DNA of 53,153 nucleotides from an uncultured Collinsella sp. (GCA_934655755.1 CAKUHA010000008.1:1-53153), one strand, 5' to 3'. Counted from the stretch's first letter, positions 16,381 through 25,340 are shown. Notes: a model not told the origin generated them from the sequence alone. Translations and numbers: made by a program.

Positions 16381-18504
16381 CTAGCACTGCCCAATAAGAT
16401 CGAGTACCGCGGGAATGTCATCGGCATTCCGAAGGGCAACATAGGTCGGTAGGCCTGGACCAAATCCACCCTGCGTACGCTTGTCCTGGCACATGTCCTC
16501 CGGATCCGTTAGATCATCCACACTCTTTGCCAAGCCAACGGCAATCCAGCCACCGTTGCTAGTCCTGCCTTCCAGCACGACATGCAACTTTCGTTTGCCC
16601 GACCTGAATCCTACGTAGTACTTGGCCATATAGGATTCCCACGAAGGATTGGCGTTGAGGATGGACTCGCATATCTCTTCGAACAGTTTTTGATTAAGCC
16701 CACCCTCGGCAAAGGTTGGATGGTTCTCTTGCAAGGTCCAGATAGGAGCCTCATCAGACTCTCCGCGAGAAGGACGGTACTTGCCGACGACATCTGCCGG
16801 AAGGTCGGGATACTTCCATATCTCACACGCCTCTTTCGCCAGCTCGTCCGCGCGCTGTCCAATCTCTTCCTCACCCCATTTTTCATGCGAGGCAATCGAC
16901 TTATTCAGGTAGAGCGGGCTGCACTTAAGCCCCACGTCAGGAAGATTGAGCTTGTCCGAGAACGACCGGTTTGAGTACTCCTGGTTGTAGCCCGTCAGCG
17001 TAAGGTTGCCCAGGTTGTTGCATAACCTGTCGTGGATGTCTTCCCAGTTCTCGCCAAGCGATTCCTTCCAGCCGTGCTCATCATCGATCGTCTGGGGCAT
17101 GACGTGCTCGATCTGGTAATTGTCAGCCGAGATGGGCTCCTTCGGGTGGCGCCAGTTCTCCATGCGCTCCAGGTAATAGCGCTTTTTGGAGAAGCGGTTG
17201 TAGCAGTCACGCGTCTTAAATTCCTCGACAAAATGCTCGTCTGTCGGGAAGTACGCAGTCATACCGCTGCTGTGGATAAGGAGCATCGCCGTAACGTACT
17301 CCTCTATATCGTCCTGCTGCTCGAGGTTGCGATACATGCCAGCAAAGAAATTATTTAGGCCCGTGGTAAGCCTGCCGCAAACCGCCCGCCTGAACAGGAA
17401 CGACTCGATAGTCTCGCAGATACGCAGAAACGCATTGTGGTTTAACATATTTCCCTCGTAAACCGAGTAAAGCAGCATCAAAAGAGGCCTGATCTGCTTC
17501 ACATCAAGGCTTACGATTCTGCCGAATACTTGGTGCAGGCCATCGTCTTTCTCCTCGTCAAGGAACAACCTGGCATATCTTTGCGCATATTCGCGGAGTT
17601 CCTTCAGCAGGCCCTCGGTATCCCCATCGTAGTCGTCAGCGAAATAGCGTTTGAACTCGTAGTAGGCCTCGTTTTCCTTCGGCATCCTATTGGGAACCTT
17701 GAGCCACAACCAGTACCAGATAAATGCATTAAACTCTTCTTCGCCGCCTTTTCCGAACAAGCGCTCGAGCGGATGCCAGTAGCCCTCATAAAGCTTGGTC
17801 TGCTCGTCGTTGGGAAGCGACATAAGGACGTAGTTCCGAATGAGGTCAATAGGCGTAAGCGGCTTGCCTTTGGAGTTCATGGACTCAAATATGAGCTGGG
17901 CATTATCAACGCCAGCGGTGAGCTTGGTGTCGATGACCTGCACGCGGTTTAGCCCTGCCCAAAGCCTTGCCGGATCGAATGATTTCCCGCGCATTTTTTC
18001 ACGGAAGAACGTATGGTTCTCGACGATGCGATCCGATTTTTCATCCGGCACGGGAGACCCAGACACGATGGAGAACAGCGTCTCTTTATCGTCCTGCGAG
18101 AGCACCAATTTATAGCGCGCCAGACCGTTGTAGTCATCATCGTTAAAGAGGTAGTTCTTCCGCAGCGCCGAAATCTTGAGATCGCCAAGGAAGCCAGCCT
18201 TGTCGGGATTACTCTCCAGATAGTCAGCCAAGGCAGCAATCATCAGCGAAAACGTCGTCAGGCGCTGCTGTCCGTCAATCAGAAGCACTCGCGAGATACT
18301 CGTAGCAGAGCTCTCGGACTCGGGGATATAGAGCATCGACCCCACGAAGTGCGATACGCCATCACGGCCAGCGCGCATGACGTCGTCCCAAAGCACCTCG
18401 CACTCTTTTTCACTCCACGAGTAAACTCGCTGGTACACGGGAATGACGAACTGCATCTTCGCCACGCCCATAAGGTCGAGCAAATTCGCCTCGGTTGCTT
18501 TCAT
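16381..18504 (-). CDS. DUF262/DUF1524 (GmrSD-like) protein
   Basis: 707 residues. The DUF262 domain shows LLIDGQQRLTTF (IDGQQR at 76-81) and NSKGKPLTPIDLIRNY. The DUF1524 HNH-type nuclease part has IEHVMPQT (465-472) and NNLGNLTLTGYN. A third region from about 587 to 707 resembles DUF5655-type tails. GmrSD-type enzymes restrict modified phage DNA; single-chain relatives with this order are widespread in defence islands. Here it stands alone, in the accessory island. Defence is inference from family. Confidence 0.85.
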   Translation of the reverse strand: MKATEANLLDLMGVAKMQFVIPVYQRVYSWSEKECEVLWDDVMRAGRDGVSHFVGSMLYIPESESSATSISRVLLIDGQQRLTTFSLMIAALADYLESNPDKAGFLGDLKISALRKNYLFNDDDYNGLARYKLVLSQDDKETLFSIVSGSPVPDEKSDRIVENHTFFREKMRGKSFDPARLWAGLNRVQVIDTKLTAGVDNAQLIFESMNSKGKPLTPIDLIRNYVLMSLPNDEQTKLYEGYWHPLERLFGKGGEEEFNAFIWYWLWLKVPNRMPKENEAYYEFKRYFADDYDGDTEGLLKELREYAQRYARLFLDEEKDDGLHQVFGRIVSLDVKQIRPLLMLLYSVYEGNMLNHNAFLRICETIESFLFRRAVCGRLTTGLNNFFAGMYRNLEQQDDIEEYVTAMLLIHSSGMTAYFPTDEHFVEEFKTRDCYNRFSKKRYYLERMENWRHPKEPISADNYQIEHVMPQTIDDEHGWKESLGENWEDIHDRLCNNLGNLTLTGYNQEYSNRSFSDKLNLPDVGLKCSPLYLNKSIASHEKWGEEEIGQRADELAKEACEIWKYPDLPADVVGKYRPSRGESDEAPIWTLQENHPTFAEGGLNQKLFEEICESILNANPSWESYMAKYYVGFRSGKRKLHVVLEGRTSNGGWIAVGLAKSVDDLTDPEDMCQDKRTQGGFGPGLPTYVALRNADDIPAVLDLIGQC

Positions 18505-18954
18505 TTGCGGTTGCCCCCTTTTCTTGTTTACGTCACTTACCGTCAGTCCTCCACTAAGTGGAGGGAGCTAAAGACGAGAGCATCGAAGCACAGAAGCAAC
18601 CGGGATGCTCATATCGTTAGATTCTACAACGTAAGCAAACGCTTACGCCGTCATGGTGGAGCGCGATCGCTGCACGCCACTCTCCAAAATCATACGATGT
18701 CAAAAGACTGACACTTGTGTATGCCTTTTGACATTGCCACAGTCTTACGGGCTTCTTGTCTCATATGCCAAGAACGGATATCTAGATCGCCGCCTCTCCC
18801 GCCTAAAGGAGCTAGACAAGAACTGATCGCAGGGCAAATCAGACATCGAGCAAGTCGCCGACATGCTCATCGCGCCTCGCAAAAAATGGGCAAGCACAGG
18901 GCCATCTTGAGCGATGGCGATGATGGCACGGAATTGCAGCCGAGTCGCCCCGAC
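18505..18954. other. Intergenic stretch with palindrome and gene remnant
   Basis: No intact gene. Inverted repeat ATGTCAAAAG (18697-18706) / CTTTTGACAT (18725-18734) could be an operator. On the plus strand a decayed reading frame at about 18720-18910 (SYAKNGYLDRRLSRLKELDKN, cut short here to a stop, then IEQVADMLIAPRKKW) has an in-frame stop and no start and looks like a gene fragment. Confidence 0.4.
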
Positions 18955-21318
18955 CTATTCGCCACCCGATGCCGGCAAGCTGTTGAGCGGCTCGCCCTCA
19001 CCGACGGCGCCAAGGCGCCTCTGCATCTTCTCGATCAGCTTAAGGGTTGAAGACAAATACCCAAGCCCCTTCTTCAACTGCTTGAGTAACCTGCCATCCC
19101 TGCGATCCCCCTTTCCATTCTCCTTCTCGACATCCTCCTCAACACCAGCGATGCTGCGCTGCACGGCCTCGGCTGCCTTCCGCACCAAAACGGTTCCCTC
19201 ATGCGGGCAGCGGTCAGTTGCCACATCAAGAAAAGCAAGAAGCCTCGAACATTCAACGAGCACGAACTGCGCATAGTTCTCCCCCATCGATGCCGCCAAG
19301 GCAACGCCGCCCGACCCCAAAAGACCAAGCGCGGCGCCGCTCCCCGTAATCAAAGCAGTCCCGCCGGCCATTCCCATGCCGCCGGTGGCCAAGGCTCCGC
19401 CGCCAGCCGCAGCAAGGCTCGCATTGACAAGCGCTGCTCCGTGGAGGCCGACAAACGAGCCTCCGAAGATACCGACAGCAATATCCGAAGCGAATAACGC
19501 TGCCGCCCCTCCTGCGCCTACGACCACCGCCGCGGCAATGACACCGCCCGTCAAGAGCTTTGGCAATGTACCTGAAAGCTCACGAACGCGTGACCCACAG
19601 CGTTTCTCGAGGGAACGTATGGCATCCGAATCAACCGCGTCTTGTCTCCTGGGAAATTCATCTTTAACCCAAGACTCACTCTCCTTCAAACCTTTGTATT
19701 CCTTCTTCTCTTCATCTCCTATCTGGAAATAGGGGTGAAACTCAACCAGCTCCTGAGCGATCAGCAAAGCGCGCACCTTACCGCCTCGCTGCCGCGAAAT
19801 AGCCTCAAGGGCTCCGCACGCATCATCCTCGCTCAAAAAGTAGCCGTCTGCATCAATGCCTAAGCCATCCGCGACCGAATCCCGCCACGCGTGGGCCCAG
19901 CGCCTCTTTTGCCCTTTGCGCACTTCGTTCTTCTCGTTCCCGCAGTCGTAGTTGACGGCGGCAAGCTTCAGCGAGAAGACAATCCTCGTCGTTTCTCTAT
20001 CTAGGCTATAAAAGTGAAATCCATCGAAAATATCCTGGCGGCGCCTGGCGCGCTCAGCCCAAGCCTCGGACATTTCCTCCGCCATATAGTCCCAGTCGGC
20101 ATGAAGTGCAAACGCAAGGCGTCCAACTCCGACGTAGTTTATACGCAAGAAGAACTTCTGGGCGAAAACGACCTTGTTTCCCTCGCATTCGATACCTGCC
20201 CTGACCGCCGCCGTCGCCAGATTCGCCAGAACAAACGAAGTGCTCGAAACCGTGACCATGCGAGTGAGAGCCCTACTGTTGTAGGGCATAAAATGCGAAG
20301 CCTTGAGTTTGTTCAAGCCGGAGACCTTGCTCACTTCACAACGCTCTAGCTCGGCCTTGAGCCTTGAAAGCATGTAGAGACAACGAACGATAACCTCGTT
20401 GGCCACGACTGCTGGCACCTGGCTTAAAGCCTGATCGAGAAGACCGACTTCCATCCGAAGGTCGAAGCGAATGGGCTTGCCGTCCTCGGTTTTGAACGCC
20501 GTTCCGTTAAACAGCTTTGAGATCCATTGTTGAATGCGAATATCCTCGCCCTTATAGGCAATCTGCACGTCTTGAAAAACAGGTAGGGAGGAGAGCTCCT
20601 TTAGCAGGGACAGCACGATGCCGGGAATGCCCGTCCCCTTACCGGGGTTGGAGCTAGACCCCGCCATGTCGCTCACAAGATGCATCGCCCAGAACAGAGT
20701 GCCGAACGCGATCTTCTCCGGAACGTTCCTGCCTATAAGAGGGCAGTCGGGATCGAAGGCGGCGGCAGGCAGGTCAAAGGCGACAAACCGGCCGGCAGTA
20801 TCGGCACCATAGCCTTTGCCCGTGAATTGCGAGAGGATCGAACACGCAAGGCCAACCAAACTCGGGTGGTGCGAAAAATCCCGCAGATGATGTTGGAGCC
20901 CGCCGCCAAACTCGGCGGTCAGCTTGTCCGCCGCAAAAGGAAACTCTTTCTCCAAAAAGCGAATAGCATCTTCCAGAGTTGCATCCGCCTTTGTCATCCC
21001 CGCAGACTTGGCAACCGTAAGAACGAAATAGCCGACCTTCTCATCGCCCCAGGCTTTGGCACCCTCCAGGTTGAAGTCTTTCTGCCACAGGATATTCAAC
21101 GCGCCCGTGAGGAGCCCGCTAACGGCTGCAAGTTCATAGTCGAGCTTCGTAGCCTTTTCAGCCCGAGGGTCAAAATCAAAGAGGACCTCTTCCCCATCGG
21201 GAGTGTCCTTAAAACCAACCAGCACAGCGTTACCGTTCAGCGGCACAGATGTAACTTTGGGCAGTTGAGATATGGTGTAAACTATCTCGCCGCCACTAAA
21301 AACAAGTTCGTCTGCCAT
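18955..21318 (-). CDS. Unrecognised 787-residue protein with His/Asp motifs and a glycine-rich membrane region
   Basis: Start at 21318 is set by AGGAGGAAA five bases upstream; 23 earlier codons in frame lack this. I cannot name the family. Visible features: HHLRDFSHHP (143-152) and HLVSDMAGSS (213-222), spaced like paired HxxxD motifs of membrane-linked metal hydrolases; a long alpha/beta central region; a Gly/Ala-rich hydrophobic stretch at about 590-680, suitable for a membrane hairpin or pore; and a basic helical tail. It lies in the defence-like island after the DUF262 gene. A role as membrane-acting effector is inference. Confidence 0.75.
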   Translation of the reverse strand: MADELVFSGGEIVYTISQLPKVTSVPLNGNAVLVGFKDTPDGEEVLFDFDPRAEKATKLDYELAAVSGLLTGALNILWQKDFNLEGAKAWGDEKVGYFVLTVAKSAGMTKADATLEDAIRFLEKEFPFAADKLTAEFGGGLQHHLRDFSHHPSLVGLACSILSQFTGKGYGADTAGRFVAFDLPAAAFDPDCPLIGRNVPEKIAFGTLFWAMHLVSDMAGSSSNPGKGTGIPGIVLSLLKELSSLPVFQDVQIAYKGEDIRIQQWISKLFNGTAFKTEDGKPIRFDLRMEVGLLDQALSQVPAVVANEVIVRCLYMLSRLKAELERCEVSKVSGLNKLKASHFMPYNSRALTRMVTVSSTSFVLANLATAAVRAGIECEGNKVVFAQKFFLRINYVGVGRLAFALHADWDYMAEEMSEAWAERARRRQDIFDGFHFYSLDRETTRIVFSLKLAAVNYDCGNEKNEVRKGQKRRWAHAWRDSVADGLGIDADGYFLSEDDACGALEAISRQRGGKVRALLIAQELVEFHPYFQIGDEEKKEYKGLKESESWVKDEFPRRQDAVDSDAIRSLEKRCGSRVRELSGTLPKLLTGGVIAAAVVVGAGGAAALFASDIAVGIFGGSFVGLHGAALVNASLAAAGGGALATGGMGMAGGTALITGSGAALGLLGSGGVALAASMGENYAQFVLVECSRLLAFLDVATDRCPHEGTVLVRKAAEAVQRSIAGVEEDVEKENGKGDRRDGRLLKQLKKGLGYLSSTLKLIEKMQRRLGAVGEGEPLNSLPASGGE

Positions 21319-21356
21319 ACCGGTTTCCTCCTGCAAACGCGTAAAATCAGATTGCC

Positions 21357-21690
21357 CTACGCCGCCAAATCCCTCTCGTAGAAGCACTCGATAATCTCGA
21401 TGATACAGTTGCTTATAATCTCGTCGGGATAGCTCGCCTCTGACAGCCCGTATGCCTCATTGTGCACGATAACGCGTACAGCGTCACGGGTCTATGCCTG
21501 TCCATCCAGCGAATCATATTTGCAAGCCGTTCTCCGATAATAGTTGCCTTCTCGATGTCCGCACTCTTGACCTGCTTAGTCTCAGCGGGTGTCAGTGTGT
21601 CCTTGAATAACATCTCAAACACAGCCATCTGCTGCTGATTCTGGGATCTTTCGCGCAACCATTCCTTCTGCTTGTCGCCAAATTAGCACC
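21357..21690 (-). pseudogene. Frameshifted C-terminal gene remnant
   Basis: Reading from about 21681, a helical sequence (KQKEWLRERSQNQQQ, ... TPAETKQVKSADIEKA ...) runs to about 21485. It continues sensibly only after a change of frame, as VRVIVHNEAYGLSEASYPDE through ECFYERDLAA, ending at the TAG at 21357-21359. An in-frame stop precedes the fragment. The parent family is not recognised. Confidence 0.45.
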
Positions 21691-21694
21691 CGCT

Positions 21695-22429
21695 CTACCT
21701 CCCCTCCGCCTTCAACTTCAGCAGCAGATCTCCCAGCTCGGGGCACTTGCTGGAAAGGCGCGCCTGGGCTCGCTCGCCCATCCCCCACCTCTGGCGGACC
21801 TCCTGAGCGCACGGACTCACGCGATAGTCCCCATCGATAACCTGCTTGAGCAGCTTGGCGGTCACGCGCGCGTCGGCCAGGGCACTGTGGGCGTGGCCCG
21901 TCGATTCGTCAAAATCGATGCCAAACCACGTTGCCGCGTCACTCAACGAGACACACCCATGGCTGCCCACGTCCATGATCGAGGTGTAAAACGCCTGCAA
22001 ATCGGCCCAATCCGTAGGAAAGGCAGCAAGGTCGATGTGCTTTGCCTGGCATTCGGTCATAAGCTGTCGGCGGTCTGCCCCGCTCCAGCAAACCACCTGA
22101 GCGGAATAGCGGCCGATCCAATCGCTGAGCCTTTTGATCACCACGTAGAGCGGATCGGCCATCGCGGTGTCCACGGCCGATATCCCCGTGAGCTCGCGGA
22201 CGGGATACGCAACGCCTTCGGCATATTCCGTCTGCACAAACTGCGAGAACTCGCCCATCACGTTGCCGCGGTTATCGAGCTTGACCGCGCCGACCTCGAT
22301 AATCTCGTTGCGCAGCCCGCGGCGCTGGCGCTGCTTTGGCACCGGCACAAACTCAAAGTCGAGCACAATCTGGCGCGCAAAGTTCATCGTATCGATAGCC
22401 GAGACACCCGGCATCTTTTTGTCTGGCAC
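21695..22429 (-). CDS. DnaQ-like 3'-5' exonuclease (DEDDh)
   Basis: 244 residues from a GTG start with AAAGG eight bases upstream. The DEDDh residues are visible: D24 and E26 (VLDFEFVP), D119 (WSGAD) and H181/D186 (HSALADAR). This is a stand-alone exonuclease of the KapD/ERI-like group that trims DNA or RNA ends; it is not part of a polymerase here. The C-terminal 45 residues are basic and helical. Its target is unknown. Confidence 0.85.
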   Translation of the reverse strand: MPDKKMPGVSAIDTMNFARQIVLDFEFVPVPKQRQRRGLRNEIIEVGAVKLDNRGNVMGEFSQFVQTEYAEGVAYPVRELTGISAVDTAMADPLYVVIKRLSDWIGRYSAQVVCWSGADRRQLMTECQAKHIDLAAFPTDWADLQAFYTSIMDVGSHGCVSLSDAATWFGIDFDESTGHAHSALADARVTAKLLKQVIDGDYRVSPCAQEVRQRWGMGERAQARLSSKCPELGDLLLKLKAEGR

Positions 22430-22686
22430 GGTTAGGGCCTTTCTCCGTCAACTGCCGCTCGTTACATTGGCGGCTACATTGCCGTAAGGATAAGCGCCCG
22501 TGGGGACATGAAAGCGCACAGCATAGCTTCCGGCATCCTTGAGCAAAGCCGCGCTTTAGGAGAATCGAGTTGCTGTTATTATCGAACACATATTCGTATT
22601 TTTAGCGGCACTTTGATAGAATGATTGCTGTTGACGGCAGTTCAATGTGCCGGGCAGCGCCCTCCATGCGACGGGAGGTGATGCCC

Positions 22687-22812
22687 ATGACCGATTTGAT
22701 TGATTTCGTGAAGCTCCTGACCGCTTTGGTCTCGCTCCTCACGGCACTTATCGGACTTTCCGAGGCGCTAAAGCAGTGCTCGAAGCATAAAAAGAGGGAT
22801 CGCCGCCGCTAA
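22687..22812 (+). CDS. Small hydrophobic peptide, type I toxin-like
   Basis: 41 residues, MTDLIDFVKLLTALVSLLTA and on through a Lys/Arg-rich tail KHKKRDRRR. The ATG at 22687 has GGGAGG eight bases upstream; the ATG at 22681 is too close to it. One membrane helix with a basic end is the layout of type I toxins and holin-like peptides. A decayed second copy lies about 290 bp downstream with the same 3' hairpin. No antisense RNA can be proven from sequence. Function is inferred. Confidence 0.55.
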   Translation: MTDLIDFVKLLTALVSLLTALIGLSEALKQCSKHKKRDRRR

Positions 22813-22932
22813 GGCGTTGACCCCTTAATCTAAGCAACGGCGCTGCCCAGCTTTCCCTACTTGGGCTGCCGTCAGCACTATTCTACCCACGGACGTTGGG
22901 TTTAACAAATGGATTTTCGGTAATGAAAGCAC
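22723..22932 (+). repeat. Tandem duplication, unit 1
   Basis: About 210 bp from GCTTTGGTCTCGCTCCTCAC through TTCGGTAATG, including the peptide 3' half and a hairpin (ACGGC..GCCCA / TGGGCTGCCGT, about 22837-22872). Strongly similar to 23017-23221. Confidence 0.8.
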
Positions 22933-23016
22933 AACGCATGCCAAGACAGAATTGAGGCCCGGTGACTTGAATCAGAGGTCATCCCGGGCCCATCAGAGCT
23001 CATAGAGCTCTTGGTT

Positions 23017-23221
23017 GCTTTGGTCTCGCTCCTCACGGCGCTTATCGAACTTTCCGAGGCACTCAAGCAGCATTTGAAGCATAACAAGTCGCAACCATTA
23101 GGGCATTGACCCCTTGACCAAGCAACGGCGCTGCCCAGCAAGCTACAACTTGGGCTGCCGTCGACCTTATTCTACCCACGGGCGCCTGGTTTACCAAATG
23201 GAATTTCGGTAATGGAAGCAC
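23017..23221 (+). repeat. Tandem duplication, unit 2 with decayed peptide gene
   Basis: The frame LLVALVSLLTALIELSEALK followed by QHLKHNKSQPLGH ends at 23109 and is clearly homologous to the 41-residue peptide. The matching position of the start is ATC instead of ATG and no other good start is seen, so this copy is probably dead or uses an odd start. The downstream hairpin is kept. Confidence 0.65.
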
Positions 23222-23416
23222 GGCACGCCCGCAAAACCACTACGCCCCAAGCGACGGGTCACAGAAGTAGCGCTTGGGGCAGCACTTGGGGCGCACGCGA
23301 ACGCGGGCCTTCGAGCGCGCGCACTGGCTTGCTCTCTCGCGCAAGCTCGTCCGAAAGCCCAAGGTTTGCAGGCCAACCGCCCCTGCAGCACCAGCGGGCG
23401 ACGTCATCCTGCGAAA

Positions 23417-23492
23417 TTACGCCATTCTCAATGCAGTTTTTACGCCGTTCTCAATGTAGGTTTTACGCCATTTTCATTGCATGTTTTACGCC
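23417..23492. repeat. 23-bp tandem repeat, three units plus a partial
   Basis: TTACGCC occurs at 23417, 23440, 23463 and 23486, exactly 23 bp apart. Units read TTACGCC-(A/G)TTYTCAWTG and are about 80-90 percent alike. The 22813-24043 gap otherwise holds the peptide duplication, the GGGACGC hairpins and no convincing gene. Confidence 0.85.
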
Positions 23493-23548
23493 TGGCATCC
23501 TTGGCGCAACGCTCGCTCAACCACCTGACCACCGAATTGCCCGGATTC

Positions 23549-23720
23549 TGGGACGCACTTTCCACTCCAGACCTCTACCGGAAAATGCGTCCCATTCTAA
23601 ATGCTCATTCTGGGATGCAGCTTCCGCATGCAGCCCCGTTGGGATAGCGTGTCCCACTCTGAGGCTGGGACGCAGTTTCCGCTTGAGGCTTCTACCGGAA
23701 ACTGTGCACCACTTTGCGCG
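23549..23720. repeat. GGGACGC..TTTCC / GGAAA..GTCCC hairpin cluster 1
   Basis: Three related elements: about 23549-23595 (TGGGACGCACTTTCC ... GGAAAATGCGTCCCA), about 23609-23656 (degenerate) and about 23666-23712 (TGGGACGCAGTTTCCGCTTG ... with a decayed right arm). The same family recurs at 25079-25340 on the other side of the AbiEi-like gene. Confidence 0.7.
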
Positions 23721-23962
23721 GCAGCATTGAAAGCTGCTATCGCCGAACGGCAACGATCGCCGACAAGCCCAATATCACACGCCATTGCATGCGCGGCCCG
23801 AAAGCTCGAAACAGCAGAAAGACTGCTCCTTTTCGAAAAAGTACACGTCCCGAAACTTACCAGGTCTTCATAACTTGTCGCCGTTCACGGGTGTCGATGA
23901 CCGCCCACCGATTCAGTTCCAGAAAATGGCGTCAAAACAGGCCATCTACCTGCATGGTTAGA

Positions 23963-23984
23963 TTTTGGTCAGCTTTTGGTCAGC
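23963..23984. promoter_or_regulatory. 11-bp perfect tandem repeat before the AbiEi-like gene
   Basis: TTTTGGTCAGC is repeated head to tail, about 60 bases before the ATG at 24044. AbiEi-type antitoxins repress their own promoters by binding repeats there, so this may be an operator. Confidence 0.4.
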
Positions 23985-24043
23985 TGAGCGGCAAGTTCCG
24001 GCTGATACGTTTTTGCTACCCCAAAAATAGGAGGCGGTAGCCC

Positions 24044-25042
24044 ATGGCGCATTGCAACGACCAACTCATCGAGCAGCTACTAACCCAAGCCGAGCAGGAG
24101 GGACGATGTCTGATTCCCCCAAGCACGGCGATTCGAAAAGCACTGCTGCGACGCATCGGCAGCACAATCATCTCACCTATGCCGGGGCTGTTCGCCCGCA
24201 AGACGCGCTGGAAGGAGCTCAACCGGGCGCAACGTCATGTCGAGATTGTCCGCGCCCTTGCAATGCAGCATCCCGATTGGACGTTCTGCTCGTTTTCGGC
24301 AGCCCGTCTGCTGGGGCTCGAGGTCTCGTGGCGGCACCTGAACGTCGCGCATGTCTGCAGCGCGACAAAGCCATCGGCTCGCCCGGGCGCGCGAATTCAG
24401 CGCCACCAGATTGAGCCGGCCAGTGCGGTGGATCAAAACGGCCCATCGATAACGCCGCCCATCCAAACGGTAACGGATTGTCTGCTGCAGACCGGTTTTG
24501 CCGATGGCATGCCCATTGCCGATTCGGCGCTCTCAAAGCTCGGCCTAACGCGAGAGCAGCTGATGGAAGCAGTCGAGAAACGGGCGGGCGCTCGCAACGG
24601 TCGCGCGGTGCGTACTGCGCTCACCACGCTGCAATATGCCGACACGCGCGCCGAGAGCGGCGGAGAATCAGTCGCTCGAGCCGTCATGATCGAGACGGGC
24701 TTTGCGCCCGACCGGCTCCAATACGAGCTGACGGACCCCTTCGATTCGACCGAGAGCATGCGAACGGATTTTGCGTTGGAGCGTCAAGCCAGGGAGCTCA
24801 CACTGGGTGAGCTCGACGGGCTCGTCAAATACACCGACCAGACCATGCTTGCGGGACGTACTACGGCCGAGACGCTCGTTGCCGAACGCCAGCGCGAGGC
24901 ACATCTATCGCTCTACGGCCATCCGCTCATCCGCTTTACCATGAACGAGGTCCGCTCGGCAGGCATGCTCGCGAAAAAGCTGCAGACGGCAGGTATCCGC
25001 CAGACCATCCTGCCGACATGGCTCAACGACGTGGACCTGTAG
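24044..25042 (+). CDS. AbiEi/DUF559-like protein
   Basis: 332 residues; AGGAGG lies nine bases before the ATG. The N-terminal part (about 1-130) resembles the AbiEi-type winged-helix and its adjoining domain. The C-terminal part carries the pattern seen in DUF559/Vsr-like nuclease folds of actinobacteria: AESGGESVARAVM, TDFALERQ, ELDGLVKY, and a final EVRSAGMLAKKL helix. No AbiEii-type toxin gene is adjacent, so this is not a complete type IV toxin-antitoxin pair. Assignment is by pattern and moderately sure. Confidence 0.6.
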   Translation: MAHCNDQLIEQLLTQAEQEGRCLIPPSTAIRKALLRRIGSTIISPMPGLFARKTRWKELNRAQRHVEIVRALAMQHPDWTFCSFSAARLLGLEVSWRHLNVAHVCSATKPSARPGARIQRHQIEPASAVDQNGPSITPPIQTVTDCLLQTGFADGMPIADSALSKLGLTREQLMEAVEKRAGARNGRAVRTALTTLQYADTRAESGGESVARAVMIETGFAPDRLQYELTDPFDSTESMRTDFALERQARELTLGELDGLVKYTDQTMLAGRTTAETLVAERQREAHLSLYGHPLIRFTMNEVRSAGMLAKKLQTAGIRQTILPTWLNDVDL

Positions 25043-25078
25043 AGGCTGCTGAGCTTATGCCCACCTGTCCGCCAAACT

Positions 25079-25340
25079 GGGACACGCTTTCCGAATGGTA
25101 TGCCTGGCGGAAAGCGTGTCCCGGAATCAAGCCCAGAGTGGGATGCCGTTTTCGGTTGAGGCCTCAACCGAAAACGGCATCCCGGAATAGACGCTCAAAC
25201 TGGGACGCATTTTCCAAACAAGCGGCTAGCGGAAAGCGCGTCCCGTTCTGAGACGGAATTCTGGGACGCAGTTTCCGCTTGAGGGGCGAACCGGAAAGCG
25301 TGTCCCGTTCCGAGGTCGATAAACGGGACACAGTTTCCGC
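25079..25340. repeat. GGGACGC..TTTCC hairpin cluster 2
   Basis: Five elements: 25079-25122 (perfect 15-bp arms GGGACACGCTTTCCG / CGGAAAGCGTGTCCC), 25140-25183 (perfect 44-bp palindrome without loop), 25201-25245, 25262-25307 and a half element from 25325. Together they fill most of the 25043-25447 gap, which has no gene. Confidence 0.85.

Noticed and set aside
22621..22686. Longer start (63 residues) for the small hydrophobic peptide
   Set aside because: The only good ribosome site (GGGAGG, 22673-22678) fits the ATG at 22687; the extra residues are not hydrophobic or conserved in the second copy.
23212..23730. Open frame of 172 codons on the plus strand
   Set aside because: It runs through the 23-bp tandem repeats and hairpin family, has no good ribosome site and no recognisable domain.
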